64,000 nucleotides of DNA from the NCBI RefSeq assembly GCF_000688235.1, contig NZ_JHYO01000005.1, forward strand, positions 1 through 64,000, given 5' to 3'. The notes under the pieces are model-generated. The model worked only from the letters and a program-made list of their open reading frames with translations. It had not been told where the DNA came from and searched no databases. A program made the position numbers and the translations under genes. Source of the stretch: Terasakiella pusilla DSM 6293. Lineage in GTDB: Bacteria > Pseudomonadota > Alphaproteobacteria > Rhodospirillales > Terasakiellaceae. Of this stretch, positions 1-8,170 are shown piece after piece (positions within the stretch are counted from its first letter, which is position 1; each line of letters starts with the position of its first letter).

Positions 1-1
1 C

Positions 2-202
2 AAGGAAACTGTGGAACGCAGTTTTGCTGATGCCAAACAACTACATGGGCACCGCTATGCCCGTCTGAGAGGCCTGACTAAAGTGAAAGAGCAATGCTTG
101 ATGGCAGCCACCGCCCAAAACATCAAGAAAATCGCCCTCATCTTAGCCCGTCTCAGGTTTTTATGGCGATATTTACCCACTGGAACGCCCACATATGCCT
201 GA
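2..202 (+). CDS. IS transposase, C-terminal fragment (IS1182/IS5-like)
   Basis: Only the last 66 codons lie in the window; the frame is open to the left edge. The residues [21 protein letters not shown] followed by a [15 protein letters not shown] stretch match, from memory, the conserved end of IS1182-type DDE transposases, where the ERSFADAK glutamate region is the end of the catalytic domain. It would cut and join the ends of its own element. The stop is TGA at 200-202. I could not identify the terminal inverted repeat of the element, which should lie shortly after the stop and before the hairpins at 277-345. It may be an intact element or a remnant. Confidence 0.75.
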   Translation, partial: KETVERSFADAKQLHGHRYARLRGLTKVKEQCLMAATAQNIKKIALILARLRFLWRYLPTGTPTYA

Positions 203-276
203 AAATGAAGCAGTGGAGCAACCTGCTTAAAGAAATGTCCAACAGAACAAAAAAACACAACCTTATAGAAAATAAC

Positions 277-302
277 AAACCCCGCCAAAATTGACGGGGT
301 TT
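277..302 (-). terminator. Hairpin, probable terminator of the sec operon
   Basis: AAACCCCG (277-284) pairs with CGGGGTTT (295-302). Read on the minus strand the hairpin is followed by a T-rich run (GTTATTTTC), which suits the end of the leftward yajC-secDF-Mth938 transcript. Confidence 0.45.
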
Positions 303-314
303 GTCAGAGATCTG

Positions 315-345
315 AGAGCCTGTCATTTGACAGGCTCTTTTTTTA
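315..345 (+). terminator. Rho-independent terminator
   Basis: Perfect 11-bp stem AGAGCCTGTCA / TGACAGGCTCT with a 2-nt spacer, followed by a run of T from 338. It is oriented to stop rightward transcripts leaving the IS element. Confidence 0.75.
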
Positions 346-364
346 TGTCTTGGTAAATGATTAC

Positions 365-745
365 TTAGACTGCGATGATGGCTGCAAGGGTGCGGCGATC
401 TTCAGTCTGCAGGACGGTAAATGTCCGTGCTGCCGCACCAGAGTTCATCCATTCCAGTACGAGGCCTTTTTCTTTGATGGCTTCTCGCAAGCCCTTGGGG
501 GGCATGTGGGACATTTTGCCACAGCCAACCACAAGGATGTCATACTTGTCCGCCACGTCCAGCAAAGGCTGCAGACTGTCCAATGTAATCTCCTTAGCCT
601 CTGTGACGGGCCAAGGAGTTACTTTGTTTTCATAAAGAAGGATAGAGCCTTCTACCTTGCGGTCATTGACCGTAAAACGACCATCCCCGTAGGAGGAAAT
701 CATTAAACGGTCATCACTGACCAGCGGCGTGATGTCCAACGACAT
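365..745 (-). CDS. Mth938-like domain protein (DUF498 family)
   Basis: A small 126-residue cytoplasmic protein. The order ITPLVSDDRLMISSYGDGRFTVND, then a LVVGCGKMSHMPP loop, then an AARTFTVLQTEDRRTLAAII end is typical of the Mth938/NDUFAF3-like fold. The biochemical role in bacteria is not established; the mitochondrial relative is a complex I assembly factor. Its start codon shares one base with the secF stop (TAATG), so it is very likely translated with secF. The secDF-Mth938 linkage is common in alphaproteobacteria. Confidence 0.85.
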   Translation of the reverse strand: MSLDITPLVSDDRLMISSYGDGRFTVNDRKVEGSILLYENKVTPWPVTEAKEITLDSLQPLLDVADKYDILVVGCGKMSHMPPKGLREAIKEKGLVLEWMNSGAAARTFTVLQTEDRRTLAAIIAV

Positions 746-1698
746 TAAACCGCCCCTTCTTCTTTCTCGACTTTTTCGATCTCGCTTTCCTCTTCTTCGT
801 CATCACTACGACGAAGGGCGAAGTATGTGAGAAGCGGAACAGCCAGACAGATAGACGAGTAAGTCCCGATAACGACACCCCAGATCATCGCGAAACTGAA
901 ACCACGGATTACTTCGCCACCCAAAATATAAAGGGCAAGCAAAGCCAGCATTGTGGTGACAGATGTCATGACGGTACGTGACAGGGTTTCATTGATGGAC
1001 ATGTTCAGCAATTCTGCCAGATCCATCTTTTTGTACTTACGCAAGTTTTCCCGTACGCGGTCATACACAACAACTGTATCGTTGATGGAATAGCCTGCGA
1101 TGGTCAAAACAGCCGCAACGGTGGATAGGTTAAACTCCATCCCCAAAAGCGCGAAAATCCCAATGGTGGAAATGACGTCATGGATCAGCGCCACAACCGC
1201 GCCCATGCCAAACTGCCATTCAAAGCGGAACCAGATATAGACAAGGATCGCACCGATGGCAAAAGACACAGCCAGAAGACCATCCATAAACAGTTCTTCA
1301 GACACTTTTGGTCCAACAAACTCTGTACGTCGGTATTCTACGGTATCCGTGAGAACGTCCTTCACGGCCTGCACCGCGCGTTGTTGGGCCTTCTCATCCC
1401 CTTCCTGACGCTGGATGCGGATCAGGACTTCTTCGGGCTCTCCAAACTCTTGAATGGAGACTTCCCCCAAACCAAGGTTTGACAGTTTATCACGGTAGTC
1501 TGCGATATCTGCCGGCCCTGTTTTGGAGCGAACTTCCATCATGATACCGCCTTTAAAGTCGATACCATAGTTCAGGCCATTGACCGAGAACAGGGCAATG
1601 GAACTGACAATTAAAAGGGCTGAGAAAACGAAGAACAGGATTTTTTTGCTGATAAAATCGAGCTTCAGTCCTGTCGGGACCAAATGTAAATGTTTCAT
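745..1698 (-). CDS. secF: Protein translocase subunit SecF
   Basis: 317 residues, normal for the family. It forms a heterodimer with SecD in the inner membrane and uses the proton-motive force to help pull proteins out of the SecYEG channel. A first membrane segment (about 19-38) is followed by the GIDFKGG motif (45-51), a periplasmic domain, and five C-terminal segments including TVAAVLTIAGYSINDTVVVYDR, the conserved D4/D5 region. It is separated from secD by only 13 bases. The C-terminal tail is rich in acidic and basic residues (DDEEEESEIEKVEKEE), which is usual for a cytoplasmic end. Confidence 0.97.
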   Translation of the reverse strand: MKHLHLVPTGLKLDFISKKILFFVFSALLIVSSIALFSVNGLNYGIDFKGGIMMEVRSKTGPADIADYRDKLSNLGLGEVSIQEFGEPEEVLIRIQRQEGDEKAQQRAVQAVKDVLTDTVEYRRTEFVGPKVSEELFMDGLLAVSFAIGAILVYIWFRFEWQFGMGAVVALIHDVISTIGIFALLGMEFNLSTVAAVLTIAGYSINDTVVVYDRVRENLRKYKKMDLAELLNMSINETLSRTVMTSVTTMLALLALYILGGEVIRGFSFAMIWGVVIGTYSSICLAVPLLTYFALRRSDDEEEESEIEKVEKEEGAV

Positions 1699-1711
1699 TT
1701 TAATCCCTCTC

Positions 1712-3271
1712 TTAAATATTCATTGTTTTTGGTTTGGTGCGACGCAGCCACATAACGACCAGCAAGCGTGTCACCATGACGGCTGTAAACAAAGAGGTCA
1801 AAATACCAATCGCCAGTGTCACAGCAAAACCACGGACTGGACCGGAGCCGAATTCGTAAAGAAGAACGGCTGCAATCAAAGTCGTAACGTTAGCATCAAC
1901 AATTGTTTTGATCGCACGTTTGTAACCGGAGTCAACTGCAGCAATTGGCCCAAGCCCGTTTTTCAGTTCCTCGCGGATACGTTCAAAGATCAAGACGTTG
2001 GCATCCACCGCCATCCCGATTGTCAATACGATCCCCGCAATCCCCGGCAAGGTCAGTGTCGCTTGAAGGACAGACAAGGCTGCTGCGATCAAGATAATGT
2101 TGAACATCAAAGCAATGTCCGCATAGACCCCAAAACGCCCATAGGACATGACCATAAACGCGATGACACCCAGCAAGCCAACAATAGAGGCAATCTTACC
2201 TGCGGCAACAGAGTCTGCCCCCAGACCCGGACCGACTGAACGTTCTTCAAGGATGACAAGAGGGGCAGGCAATGCACCTGCACGTAACAGCAACGACAGG
2301 TCGTTGGCTTCAGCGACGCTGAAACGTCCTGTGATGATACCGCTACCGCCCAAAATCGGGCCGTTGATGTTCGGGGCGCTGATGACTTTACCGTCGAGTA
2401 CGATGGCAAGGCTGCGGTTGACGTTGTTTGTCGTCACATGACCAAATTTTTTGCCACCGAGTGCGTTAAAGGTAAAGGAAACAACAGGCTGACCATCTTG
2501 GAAAGTCGGTTGACTGTCGATCAACATATCGCCGCTCACTTCGACCTTACGGCGCACGGCGATCAAGCGTTGTTCATTTTGTGCATCCGGCAGGGCAATT
2601 GTACCTGGTGGGAGACGTCCTGAAACAAGATCATCGGCAGAGACATTATGGTTGACCAGATGGAAGGTCATTTTAGCTGTTTTACCCAACAGACGCTTCA
2701 CATCTTCCGGGTTATCAATGCCGGGAAGCTGGATCAGGATACGTTCGTCGCCCTGTCGCTGGATGTTGGGTTCTTTGGTGCCGGTTTCGTCGATACGGCG
2801 ACGGACAATCTCGATAGATTGTTCAACGGCGGATCGTTTGGCATCAATGATGGCCTGTTCTGTCAGACTGATGGAAATCTTATGACCTTCGGTCACAGTT
2901 TCTGCACCGGTATCCAATTTACGCAACAGGTCATAAGCCTGTTCGATCTGTTCATTTTTAGGGATCTGGACAGAAACGGCATCATCTTTAACGCCAAGGC
3001 CGGTATAACGAATACGTTCGGCACGTAATGTGGTGCGAACCGAATCAACGATAGATTCTAGGCGTTCGTTAATCACGGTTTGTGCTTCTACTTCCAGAAG
3101 CAGGTGTGAGCCGCCTTGAAGGTCAAGGCCAAGGCTGATTTGCTGATTGGGAAGCCATCCCGGAAGATCTGCCGTTGTTTGACGGTCAAACATGTTGGGC
3201 GCAGCAAATGCCACGCCCAACAAACAAACCGCAATCACAAGGGCAATTTTCCATTTGGCGAAGTAGACCAT
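1712..3271 (-). CDS. secD: Protein translocase subunit SecD
   Basis: 519 residues. Partner of SecF in proton-driven protein export. It shows one N-terminal membrane segment (about 8-24), the DLQGGSHLL motif at 50-58, a large periplasmic domain with the LPGIDNPEDVKRLLG segment, and a C-terminal block of membrane segments containing GIAGIVLTIGMAVDANVLIFERIREE, the conserved D4/D5 region with proton-path residues. It is the middle gene of yajC-secD-secF. Confidence 0.97.
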   Translation of the reverse strand: MVYFAKWKIALVIAVCLLGVAFAAPNMFDRQTTADLPGWLPNQQISLGLDLQGGSHLLLEVEAQTVINERLESIVDSVRTTLRAERIRYTGLGVKDDAVSVQIPKNEQIEQAYDLLRKLDTGAETVTEGHKISISLTEQAIIDAKRSAVEQSIEIVRRRIDETGTKEPNIQRQGDERILIQLPGIDNPEDVKRLLGKTAKMTFHLVNHNVSADDLVSGRLPPGTIALPDAQNEQRLIAVRRKVEVSGDMLIDSQPTFQDGQPVVSFTFNALGGKKFGHVTTNNVNRSLAIVLDGKVISAPNINGPILGGSGIITGRFSVAEANDLSLLLRAGALPAPLVILEERSVGPGLGADSVAAGKIASIVGLLGVIAFMVMSYGRFGVYADIALMFNIILIAAALSVLQATLTLPGIAGIVLTIGMAVDANVLIFERIREELKNGLGPIAAVDSGYKRAIKTIVDANVTTLIAAVLLYEFGSGPVRGFAVTLAIGILTSLFTAVMVTRLLVVMWLRRTKPKTMNI

Positions 3272-3299
3272 ATTTCGAGGTCCCTTCCATTGCTTGTGT

Positions 3300-3698
3300 T
3301 TAGTCTTTTTTACCGCCGAAAAGCTTTTTCAAGCCACCGGCTTCTTCGGTTTTTTCTTCTGTAGCTTTGGCGTCATCGCCAGCGACAGGTTCTGTTTTGT
3401 CGATAACAGACGCGATCATTTCACGGCGTACTTTGACAACAACATCTTTTGCGATTTCAACAGAAACTTCAGTGTCGCTGTCAACTTTGGTAACTTTACC
3501 CAAGATACCGCCACTGGTCAGGACGTTGTCGCCACGACGCAGAGCTTCCAACATTTTTTTATGTTCTTTAGCGCGTTTTTGTTGCGGACGAATCATCAGG
3601 AAATAAAACACGACAAAGATCAGGATTAGCGGCAGAAACGCTTCGATACCGCCCCCTGCACCACCAGCAGCTTGAGCATAAGCCGGAGAAATGAGCAT
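3300..3698 (-). CDS. yajC: Sec translocon accessory subunit YajC
   Basis: 132 residues from the ATG at 3698. An upstream in-frame extension to 3764 is possible, but this ATG has a clear AAGGAG ribosome site six bases away and gives the usual start MLISPAYAQ. YajC is a single-span inner membrane protein that joins the SecDF subcomplex. The membrane helix (about 20-37, FLPLILIFVVFYFLMIRP) is followed by the family motif RPQQKRAKEH and a small cytoplasmic domain (GDNVLTSGGILGKV). The tail is lysine- and glycine-rich (LKKLFGGKKD). First gene of the sec operon, 28 bases before secD. Confidence 0.95.
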   Translation of the reverse strand: MLISPAYAQAAGGAGGGIEAFLPLILIFVVFYFLMIRPQQKRAKEHKKMLEALRRGDNVLTSGGILGKVTKVDSDTEVSVEIAKDVVVKVRREMIASVIDKTEPVAGDDAKATEEKTEEAGGLKKLFGGKKD

Positions 3699-3830
3699 AG
3701 AAAACTCCTTAGGAATTAAAGTAACAGTCATCGGGATAACCCGAGCTTGCGCGGGACTATACAATGGGATGTTTACATTTTCTATAGGAATTCGTAGCTT
3801 CTGCGGACATTTTTTAAAGTAGAGGACGCA

Positions 3831-4688
3831 ATGACGGACAATAATTATTTAACGGTACTCACAAGAATTGCCGAGGCCTTGGAGCGCCAATCCCCCCAGA
3901 AGGCAACCAGTAACGATCTGGATTGTGCCGATGCTTTTGTTTGGTCCCCTGAAACAGCACGTTTAGAACCGATTTTCAAGGTGAGCCACCTTCCCTTACA
4001 GATGTTGCAAGGGATTGATTTGCAAAAGGATATTCTGCTTAAAAACACCAAACAGTTTGCAGATGGTTTTTCTGCAAACAACGCTTTGTTATGGGGGGCG
4101 CGCGGTACGGGCAAAAGCTCTATCGTGAAAGCCATCCATGCGGAGCTAAATAAGCAAACGCCCAAAAGCCTGATGCTGGTGGAAATTCACCGCGAAGATC
4201 TGGAAACCCTACCCGACTTGCTGAAGGTTTTAAAAACAACAGAGCGCCGATGCGTGCTTTATTGTGATGACCTGTCATTTGACAATGGCGATGCGAGCTA
4301 TAAGTCATTAAAAGCTGTGCTTGAGGGCGGCATTGAAGGCCGACCGGAGAATGTGATTTTTTATGCCACCTCCAACCGTCGTCACCTGATGCCGCGCGAT
4401 ATGATTGAGAATGAGCGATCAACCGCCATTCACGCCTCGGAAGCGGTAGAGGAAAAAGTGTCGCTGTCAGACCGTTTTGGCCTGTGGCTCGGCTTCCACA
4501 ACATGGATCAGGAAACCTATTTTGCAGCGATCCGTGGGTATGTTGCAGAATACGGCCTGAACATCAGCGAAGAAGACTGGAAAGCAGAAGCGATTGAATG
4601 GACGGTTACCCGTGGCGGGCGTTCTGGCCGTGTCGCTTGGCAGTATATTCAGGATGTGGCTGGCCGCTTGGGTCAAAAGCTCGTTTAA
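3831..4688 (+). CDS. AAA+ ATPase, DUF815 family
   Basis: 285 residues. Walker A GARGTGKSS at 89-97, Walker B VLYCDDLSF at about 142-150, and a sensor-like FYATSNRRHLMPRDM segment mark a P-loop ATPase of the DUF815 group. Family members are common in proteobacteria, but I know of no firm substrate. The gene diverges from yajC across 132 bases. In many alphaproteobacteria this ATPase lies next to yajC, so the neighbourhood is ordinary even though the strands differ. The stop shares a TTAA with the stop of the convergent VOC gene. Confidence 0.88.
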   Translation: MTDNNYLTVLTRIAEALERQSPQKATSNDLDCADAFVWSPETARLEPIFKVSHLPLQMLQGIDLQKDILLKNTKQFADGFSANNALLWGARGTGKSSIVKAIHAELNKQTPKSLMLVEIHREDLETLPDLLKVLKTTERRCVLYCDDLSFDNGDASYKSLKAVLEGGIEGRPENVIFYATSNRRHLMPRDMIENERSTAIHASEAVEEKVSLSDRFGLWLGFHNMDQETYFAAIRGYVAEYGLNISEEDWKAEAIEWTVTRGGRSGRVAWQYIQDVAGRLGQKLV

Positions 4689-5035
4689 GCTTCTGACCAG
4701 ACCGCAAAGTCATAGCCATTGAGGTCTTTGAATTCAAAGCGTTTACCGCCGGGAAAGTCAAAGACCTCTTTTGTTATCTGTCCACCCGCAGCGATAACGG
4801 ACTGGTGTAAACCCTTTAGGTCTGTGCCATAGAGGACGATCAGCGGCCCACCGGGAATTGGCATTCCTGTTTCAAAGCCGCCCTTCATATGCCCATCTGA
4901 AAATTCGCAATAATCAGGGCCATAATCGGTGTAAGTCCACCCGAAAACACGTTCAAAAAACTGTTTGGTCGCCGCGATGTCGGTAACGCGAAATTCAATG
5001 TAATTGATGGTCTTTTCGACGGGTGGGCAAGTCAT
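4685..5035 (-). CDS. VOC family (glyoxalase/bleomycin-resistance fold) protein
   Basis: 116 residues. The opening INYIEFRVTDIAATKQFFERVFGWTYTDYG is the classic first beta-alpha-beta unit of the vicinal oxygen chelate fold, and the end reads RFEFKDLNGYDFAVWSE, with a Glu/Asp pair where metal ligands often sit. Such proteins are metal-dependent lyases, dioxygenases or antibiotic-binding proteins; the substrate cannot be read from the sequence. It is 3 bases downstream of exonuclease III and probably cotranscribed. Confidence 0.85.
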   Translation of the reverse strand: MTCPPVEKTINYIEFRVTDIAATKQFFERVFGWTYTDYGPDYCEFSDGHMKGGFETGMPIPGGPLIVLYGTDLKGLHQSVIAAGGQITKEVFDFPGGKRFEFKDLNGYDFAVWSEA

Positions 5036-5038
5036 TTT

Positions 5039-5809
5039 CTAAATCTCCAGTTCACACCAGACAGGTGTGTGATCCGATGCTTTTTCCCAGCCGCGCGGTG
5101 TTTTGTCGATGCCTGCGTTGACTAGGAGGTCAGCGGCTTGTGGGGACAGGAGCAAGTGGTCAATCAGGACGCCATGGTCCTTGTTCCACCCGCCCCCGCG
5201 GTAATCCCACCATGAAAACTGACCGGATTCAGGGTGATAGAGTTTAAAGGCGTTGGTCAGCCCAAGAAAGAGATGCTCGCGGTACAACTCGCGCGCTTCT
5301 TCCTGACAGATGGCGTCATCCCCCATTTTATTGATGTCGTAAACATCACCATTGTCAGGGGCAACGTTATAGTCCCCTGCAAGAACGAACGGCAGATCTT
5401 CGCTCAGCAAAAGTTTGGTGCGTTCAATAACCCGTTTCATGAAGTCGAGTTTATAGGTAAACTTTTCCGTATTAATCGGGTTGCCGTTGGGGAAGTAGAT
5501 GGAGGCACATCTAATGCCACCGATATCGGCTTCGATATAACGCGCCTGTTCGTCTTCGTCATCACCTGGCAGTTTATCCAAGACCAGTTCAATGGGGAGT
5601 TTGGACAGGATCGCAACGCCATTAAAGGATTTTTGGCCGACATATTCGATGTGATAGCCAAGTTCTTTAATTTCCATTTCCGGTACAGCCGTACCGGGGG
5701 TCTTTAATTCTTGTAAAAGGGCTACATCCGGGGCGAAGTCTTTTAGCCACTTTAACAGATGTTCTGTGCGGGCGTTGATGCCGTTAATGTTCCATGTCGC
5801 GATTTTCAC
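5039..5809 (-). CDS. xth: Exodeoxyribonuclease III
   Basis: 256 residues from a GTG start. It is an AP endonuclease and 3'-5' exonuclease of base-excision repair (EEP fold). Visible landmarks are the opening MKIATWNINGINAR, the metal ligand Glu in LLQELKT (E34), the AGDYNVAPDNGDVYD segment with the catalytic Asp/Asn, a WWDYRGGGWNKDHGVLIDHLL segment, and the final SDHTPVW with the catalytic Asp-His pair. Length is normal. Confidence 0.95.
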   Translation of the reverse strand: MKIATWNINGINARTEHLLKWLKDFAPDVALLQELKTPGTAVPEMEIKELGYHIEYVGQKSFNGVAILSKLPIELVLDKLPGDDEDEQARYIEADIGGIRCASIYFPNGNPINTEKFTYKLDFMKRVIERTKLLLSEDLPFVLAGDYNVAPDNGDVYDINKMGDDAICQEEARELYREHLFLGLTNAFKLYHPESGQFSWWDYRGGGWNKDHGVLIDHLLLSPQAADLLVNAGIDKTPRGWEKASDHTPVWCELEI

Positions 5810-5858
5810 GAAGAATTCTCCATTGAGCTTTTATTTGGAGATAACATATACTCTACAC

Positions 5859-6542
5859 ATGAAGATGCCAGCATTCCTTTTAGTTTTTTTTGGTGCAACG
5901 CTTTTTTTTGCAAAGGCACCGCTTTATGCCAAAACCGGATGGCCCGCCTGTCCGGAAGATGGGCGTTCTGTTGATATTTACGTTGAACAGTCTATGGGGC
6001 AATTGCGCTACCATTCGGCCTTTAACTCTGCGCAGTTGTCCAATTTACGCGGAAATGTCGGGCGTAGGCTGGGGCCCATGTGGGTGCCAACAGGGTTGAC
6101 CATAGCCGATGAAAACTATCGTCTCAGTGTCAGTACGAAGACCTATCCGTTGGGTCAGAACCGATATTGTTCCATCTTGACCGGCGCCAAATTGTTTATC
6201 GGCTATCAAAATATTGATGTGTATGTCAGTAACAAATACCAGCCCGGTAGCTGCGAGCATGAGTCGATCCTGAACCATGAAAATATCCATGTGCGGATTT
6301 TTCGTGAAACGCTCTATGATCACGCAAACGGGATTGAAACGACACTTCGTCGCAAGGCACCAGGGGTCGGACCTGTCTACATGCGCTCCCCTAATGGGGC
6401 GGCGAGCAAGGTACAGCGCTTACTGGATGCGCAAATTCGCCCACTTTTTAAACGGATGAGCCAAGAAATCAGCCGCAAAAATGCCCGCATCGATACAAAA
6501 TCAAATTATCGACGCGAGCAAGCGCTGTGTTCAAACTGGTGA
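5859..6542 (+). CDS. Secreted protein with HExxH motif, unknown function
   Basis: 227 residues from the ATG at 5859. Frames open further upstream, but this start gives a good signal peptide (MKMPAFLLVFFGATLFFAKA, cleavage likely near PLYA-KT). The mature protein has four cysteines (CPEDG, RYCSI, GSCEH and a C-terminal CSNW), suggesting disulfides in the periplasm. CEHESILNHENIHVRIFRETL contains HENIH, a zincin-like HExxH helix with a Glu six residues after the second His. I do not recognise a named family, though DUF922-type proteins have a comparable layout. A zinc-dependent cell-envelope protease is one possibility. Monocistronic, between xth and erpA. Confidence 0.7.
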   Translation: MKMPAFLLVFFGATLFFAKAPLYAKTGWPACPEDGRSVDIYVEQSMGQLRYHSAFNSAQLSNLRGNVGRRLGPMWVPTGLTIADENYRLSVSTKTYPLGQNRYCSILTGAKLFIGYQNIDVYVSNKYQPGSCEHESILNHENIHVRIFRETLYDHANGIETTLRRKAPGVGPVYMRSPNGAASKVQRLLDAQIRPLFKRMSQEISRKNARIDTKSNYRREQALCSNW

Positions 6543-6544
6543 AT

Positions 6545-6874
6545 TTAAACTGAGAAGGATGACCCGCAGCCGCATTCAGATGTGGCATTGGGGTTTGTCA
6601 TCTGAAAAGATGATCCCATCAGGTCGGTGACGTAATCCAGTTGTGCACCTTCAACAAACGGCAAGGATGCTTCATCTACCAAGACATCAATATCACCAAA
6701 GGTGAAGACTTGATCGTCTTCTTTCACCTTGTCATCAAGGCTAAAGTTGTAAGAAAAGCCTGAACAGCCGCCACTTGTAATCATGATGCGCAGCTTAAGC
6801 TCCGGGTTGCCTTCCATGGCAATAAGCTTTTGAACTTGCTCATTTGCACTTTGGGTTAAACCGACTTGGCTCAT
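6545..6874 (-). CDS. erpA: Iron-sulfur cluster insertion protein ErpA
   Basis: 109 residues, A-type carrier fold that hands Fe-S clusters to apoproteins. The three cluster-binding cysteines are all present: C37 in SGGCSGFSY and C101/C103 in SECGCGSSF. The erpA-dgt divergent pair next to xth is a common alphaproteobacterial arrangement. Its stop lies 2 bases after the end of the convergent secreted-protein gene. Confidence 0.93.
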   Translation of the reverse strand: MSQVGLTQSANEQVQKLIAMEGNPELKLRIMITSGGCSGFSYNFSLDDKVKEDDQVFTFGDIDVLVDEASLPFVEGAQLDYVTDLMGSSFQMTNPNATSECGCGSSFSV

Positions 6875-6979
6875 CTATGTATCTCCTGTAGGCACTATGA
6901 GGGGTACGACATATGTAAGCGATCTTTTTCGTTTGTCAAACCCATTGCATCAACAGGCCCACAAGGTTACCTTCCTGTT

Positions 6980-8170
6980 ATGAACGATTTTATCAAACTC
7001 GCCCCTTACGCCAGCTTGCCAGAAGAAAGCCGTGGCCGCCATTTTCCTGAACCGGAAAGTGCGACCCGGAGCTGCCATCAGCGCGACCGTGACCGCATTA
7101 TTCATTCGGCAGCCTTTCGGCGTTTACAATATAAGACTCAGGTTTTCGTCAACCATGAGGGCGATTTTTTTCGCACCCGCCTCACCCACTCACTTGAAGT
7201 CGCACAGATTGCCAGAACGGTGTGCAGATACCTGAATTTAAATCAGGAATTGGCGGAAGCATTGGCCCTCGCGCATGATCTTGGCCATCCGCCTTTTGGT
7301 CATGCCGGCGAAGATGCGCTTGATACGGCCCTTGCCCCATACGGCGGGTTTGACCATAACGCCCAATCCTTGCGTGTCATAACCGAGCTTGAACAAAGAT
7401 ATGCGGATTTCGATGGCTTAAACCTGACGTGGGAAACCGTGGAAGGTGTGGTGAAGCACAATGGTCCTTTATTAGGCGTTAAAGCCGATCATGCCCACCC
7501 CGTCCCGCAAGCCATCCTTGATTATGATAAAAATAAGATGTATTTGGACTTGGCGAACTTTTCCTCACTTGAAGCGCAAATCGCTGCTTTATCTGATGAT
7601 ATCGCTTACAACAACCACGATATTGACGATGCCTTGCGCGCCCGCCTGATCCGAATCGAAGATTTGAATGATATTCCGGTTGTGGGCGAAACCTTCCGCG
7701 ATATTGCGAAACAATATCCCGATCTGGACGCCTCGCGCATGATTTACGAGGCTGTACGCAGATTGATTGGGGATATGGTCAACGATCTCTTGCAGGAAAC
7801 GCAATCGCGCATTAAAGATGCATCACCAAAACATAGTGACGATATTAGACAGGCCGATCATGCCACCGCCTCTTTTTCCGAACGTATTCAACAATGCGAT
7901 CGTGAGCTGAAGGCGTTCATGTTCGAAAATGTCTATCGCCACTATAAAATCAACCGGATGACAAGCAAGGCGCGACGGGTTGTGCAAGACCTTTTTGCAC
8001 TCTTCACCGCGGAACCGAATTGCTTGCCGACTGAATGGTACAAACTCACCGACGGCAAACCGTCAGAACAGACTGCGAAAGTGGTTGCTGATTATATTGC
8101 CGGCATTACAGATCGATACGCGTTGGATGAACATTCCCGTTTATTTGATGTACAGGCCAGAAACTCATGA
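6980..8170 (+). CDS. dgt: Deoxyguanosinetriphosphate triphosphohydrolase-like protein
   Basis: 396 residues from the ATG at 6980. An upstream in-frame start would overlap erpA and adds residues unlike the family. HD-domain enzyme that splits dNTPs to deoxynucleoside and triphosphate. Motifs: the metal-binding His in [10 protein letters not shown] (H70), the HD pair in [15 protein letters not shown] (99-100), and the [13 protein letters not shown] segment with the distal Asp. Its stop overlaps the argS start (ATGA), so dgt-argS-SPOR-nagZ form one translationally linked set. Confidence 0.93.
   Translation: MNDFIKLAPYASLPEESRGRHFPEPESATRSCHQRDRDRIIHSAAFRRLQYKTQVFVNHEGDFFRTRLTHSLEVAQIARTVCRYLNLNQELAEALALAHDLGHPPFGHAGEDALDTALAPYGGFDHNAQSLRVITELEQRYADFDGLNLTWETVEGVVKHNGPLLGVKADHAHPVPQAILDYDKNKMYLDLANFSSLEAQIAALSDDIAYNNHDIDDALRARLIRIEDLNDIPVVGETFRDIAKQYPDLDASRMIYEAVRRLIGDMVNDLLQETQSRIKDASPKHSDDIRQADHATASFSERIQQCDRELKAFMFENVYRHYKINRMTSKARRVVQDLFALFTAEPNCLPTEWYKLTDGKPSEQTAKVVADYIAGITDRYALDEHSRLFDVQARNS

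Noticed and set aside
203-276. Terminal inverted repeat of the IS element
   Set aside because: The other end is outside the window, so no matching repeat can be identified by eye.
94-294. A second frame over the IS transposase end
   Set aside because: No ribosome site or family likeness, and it runs into the terminator hairpin region.
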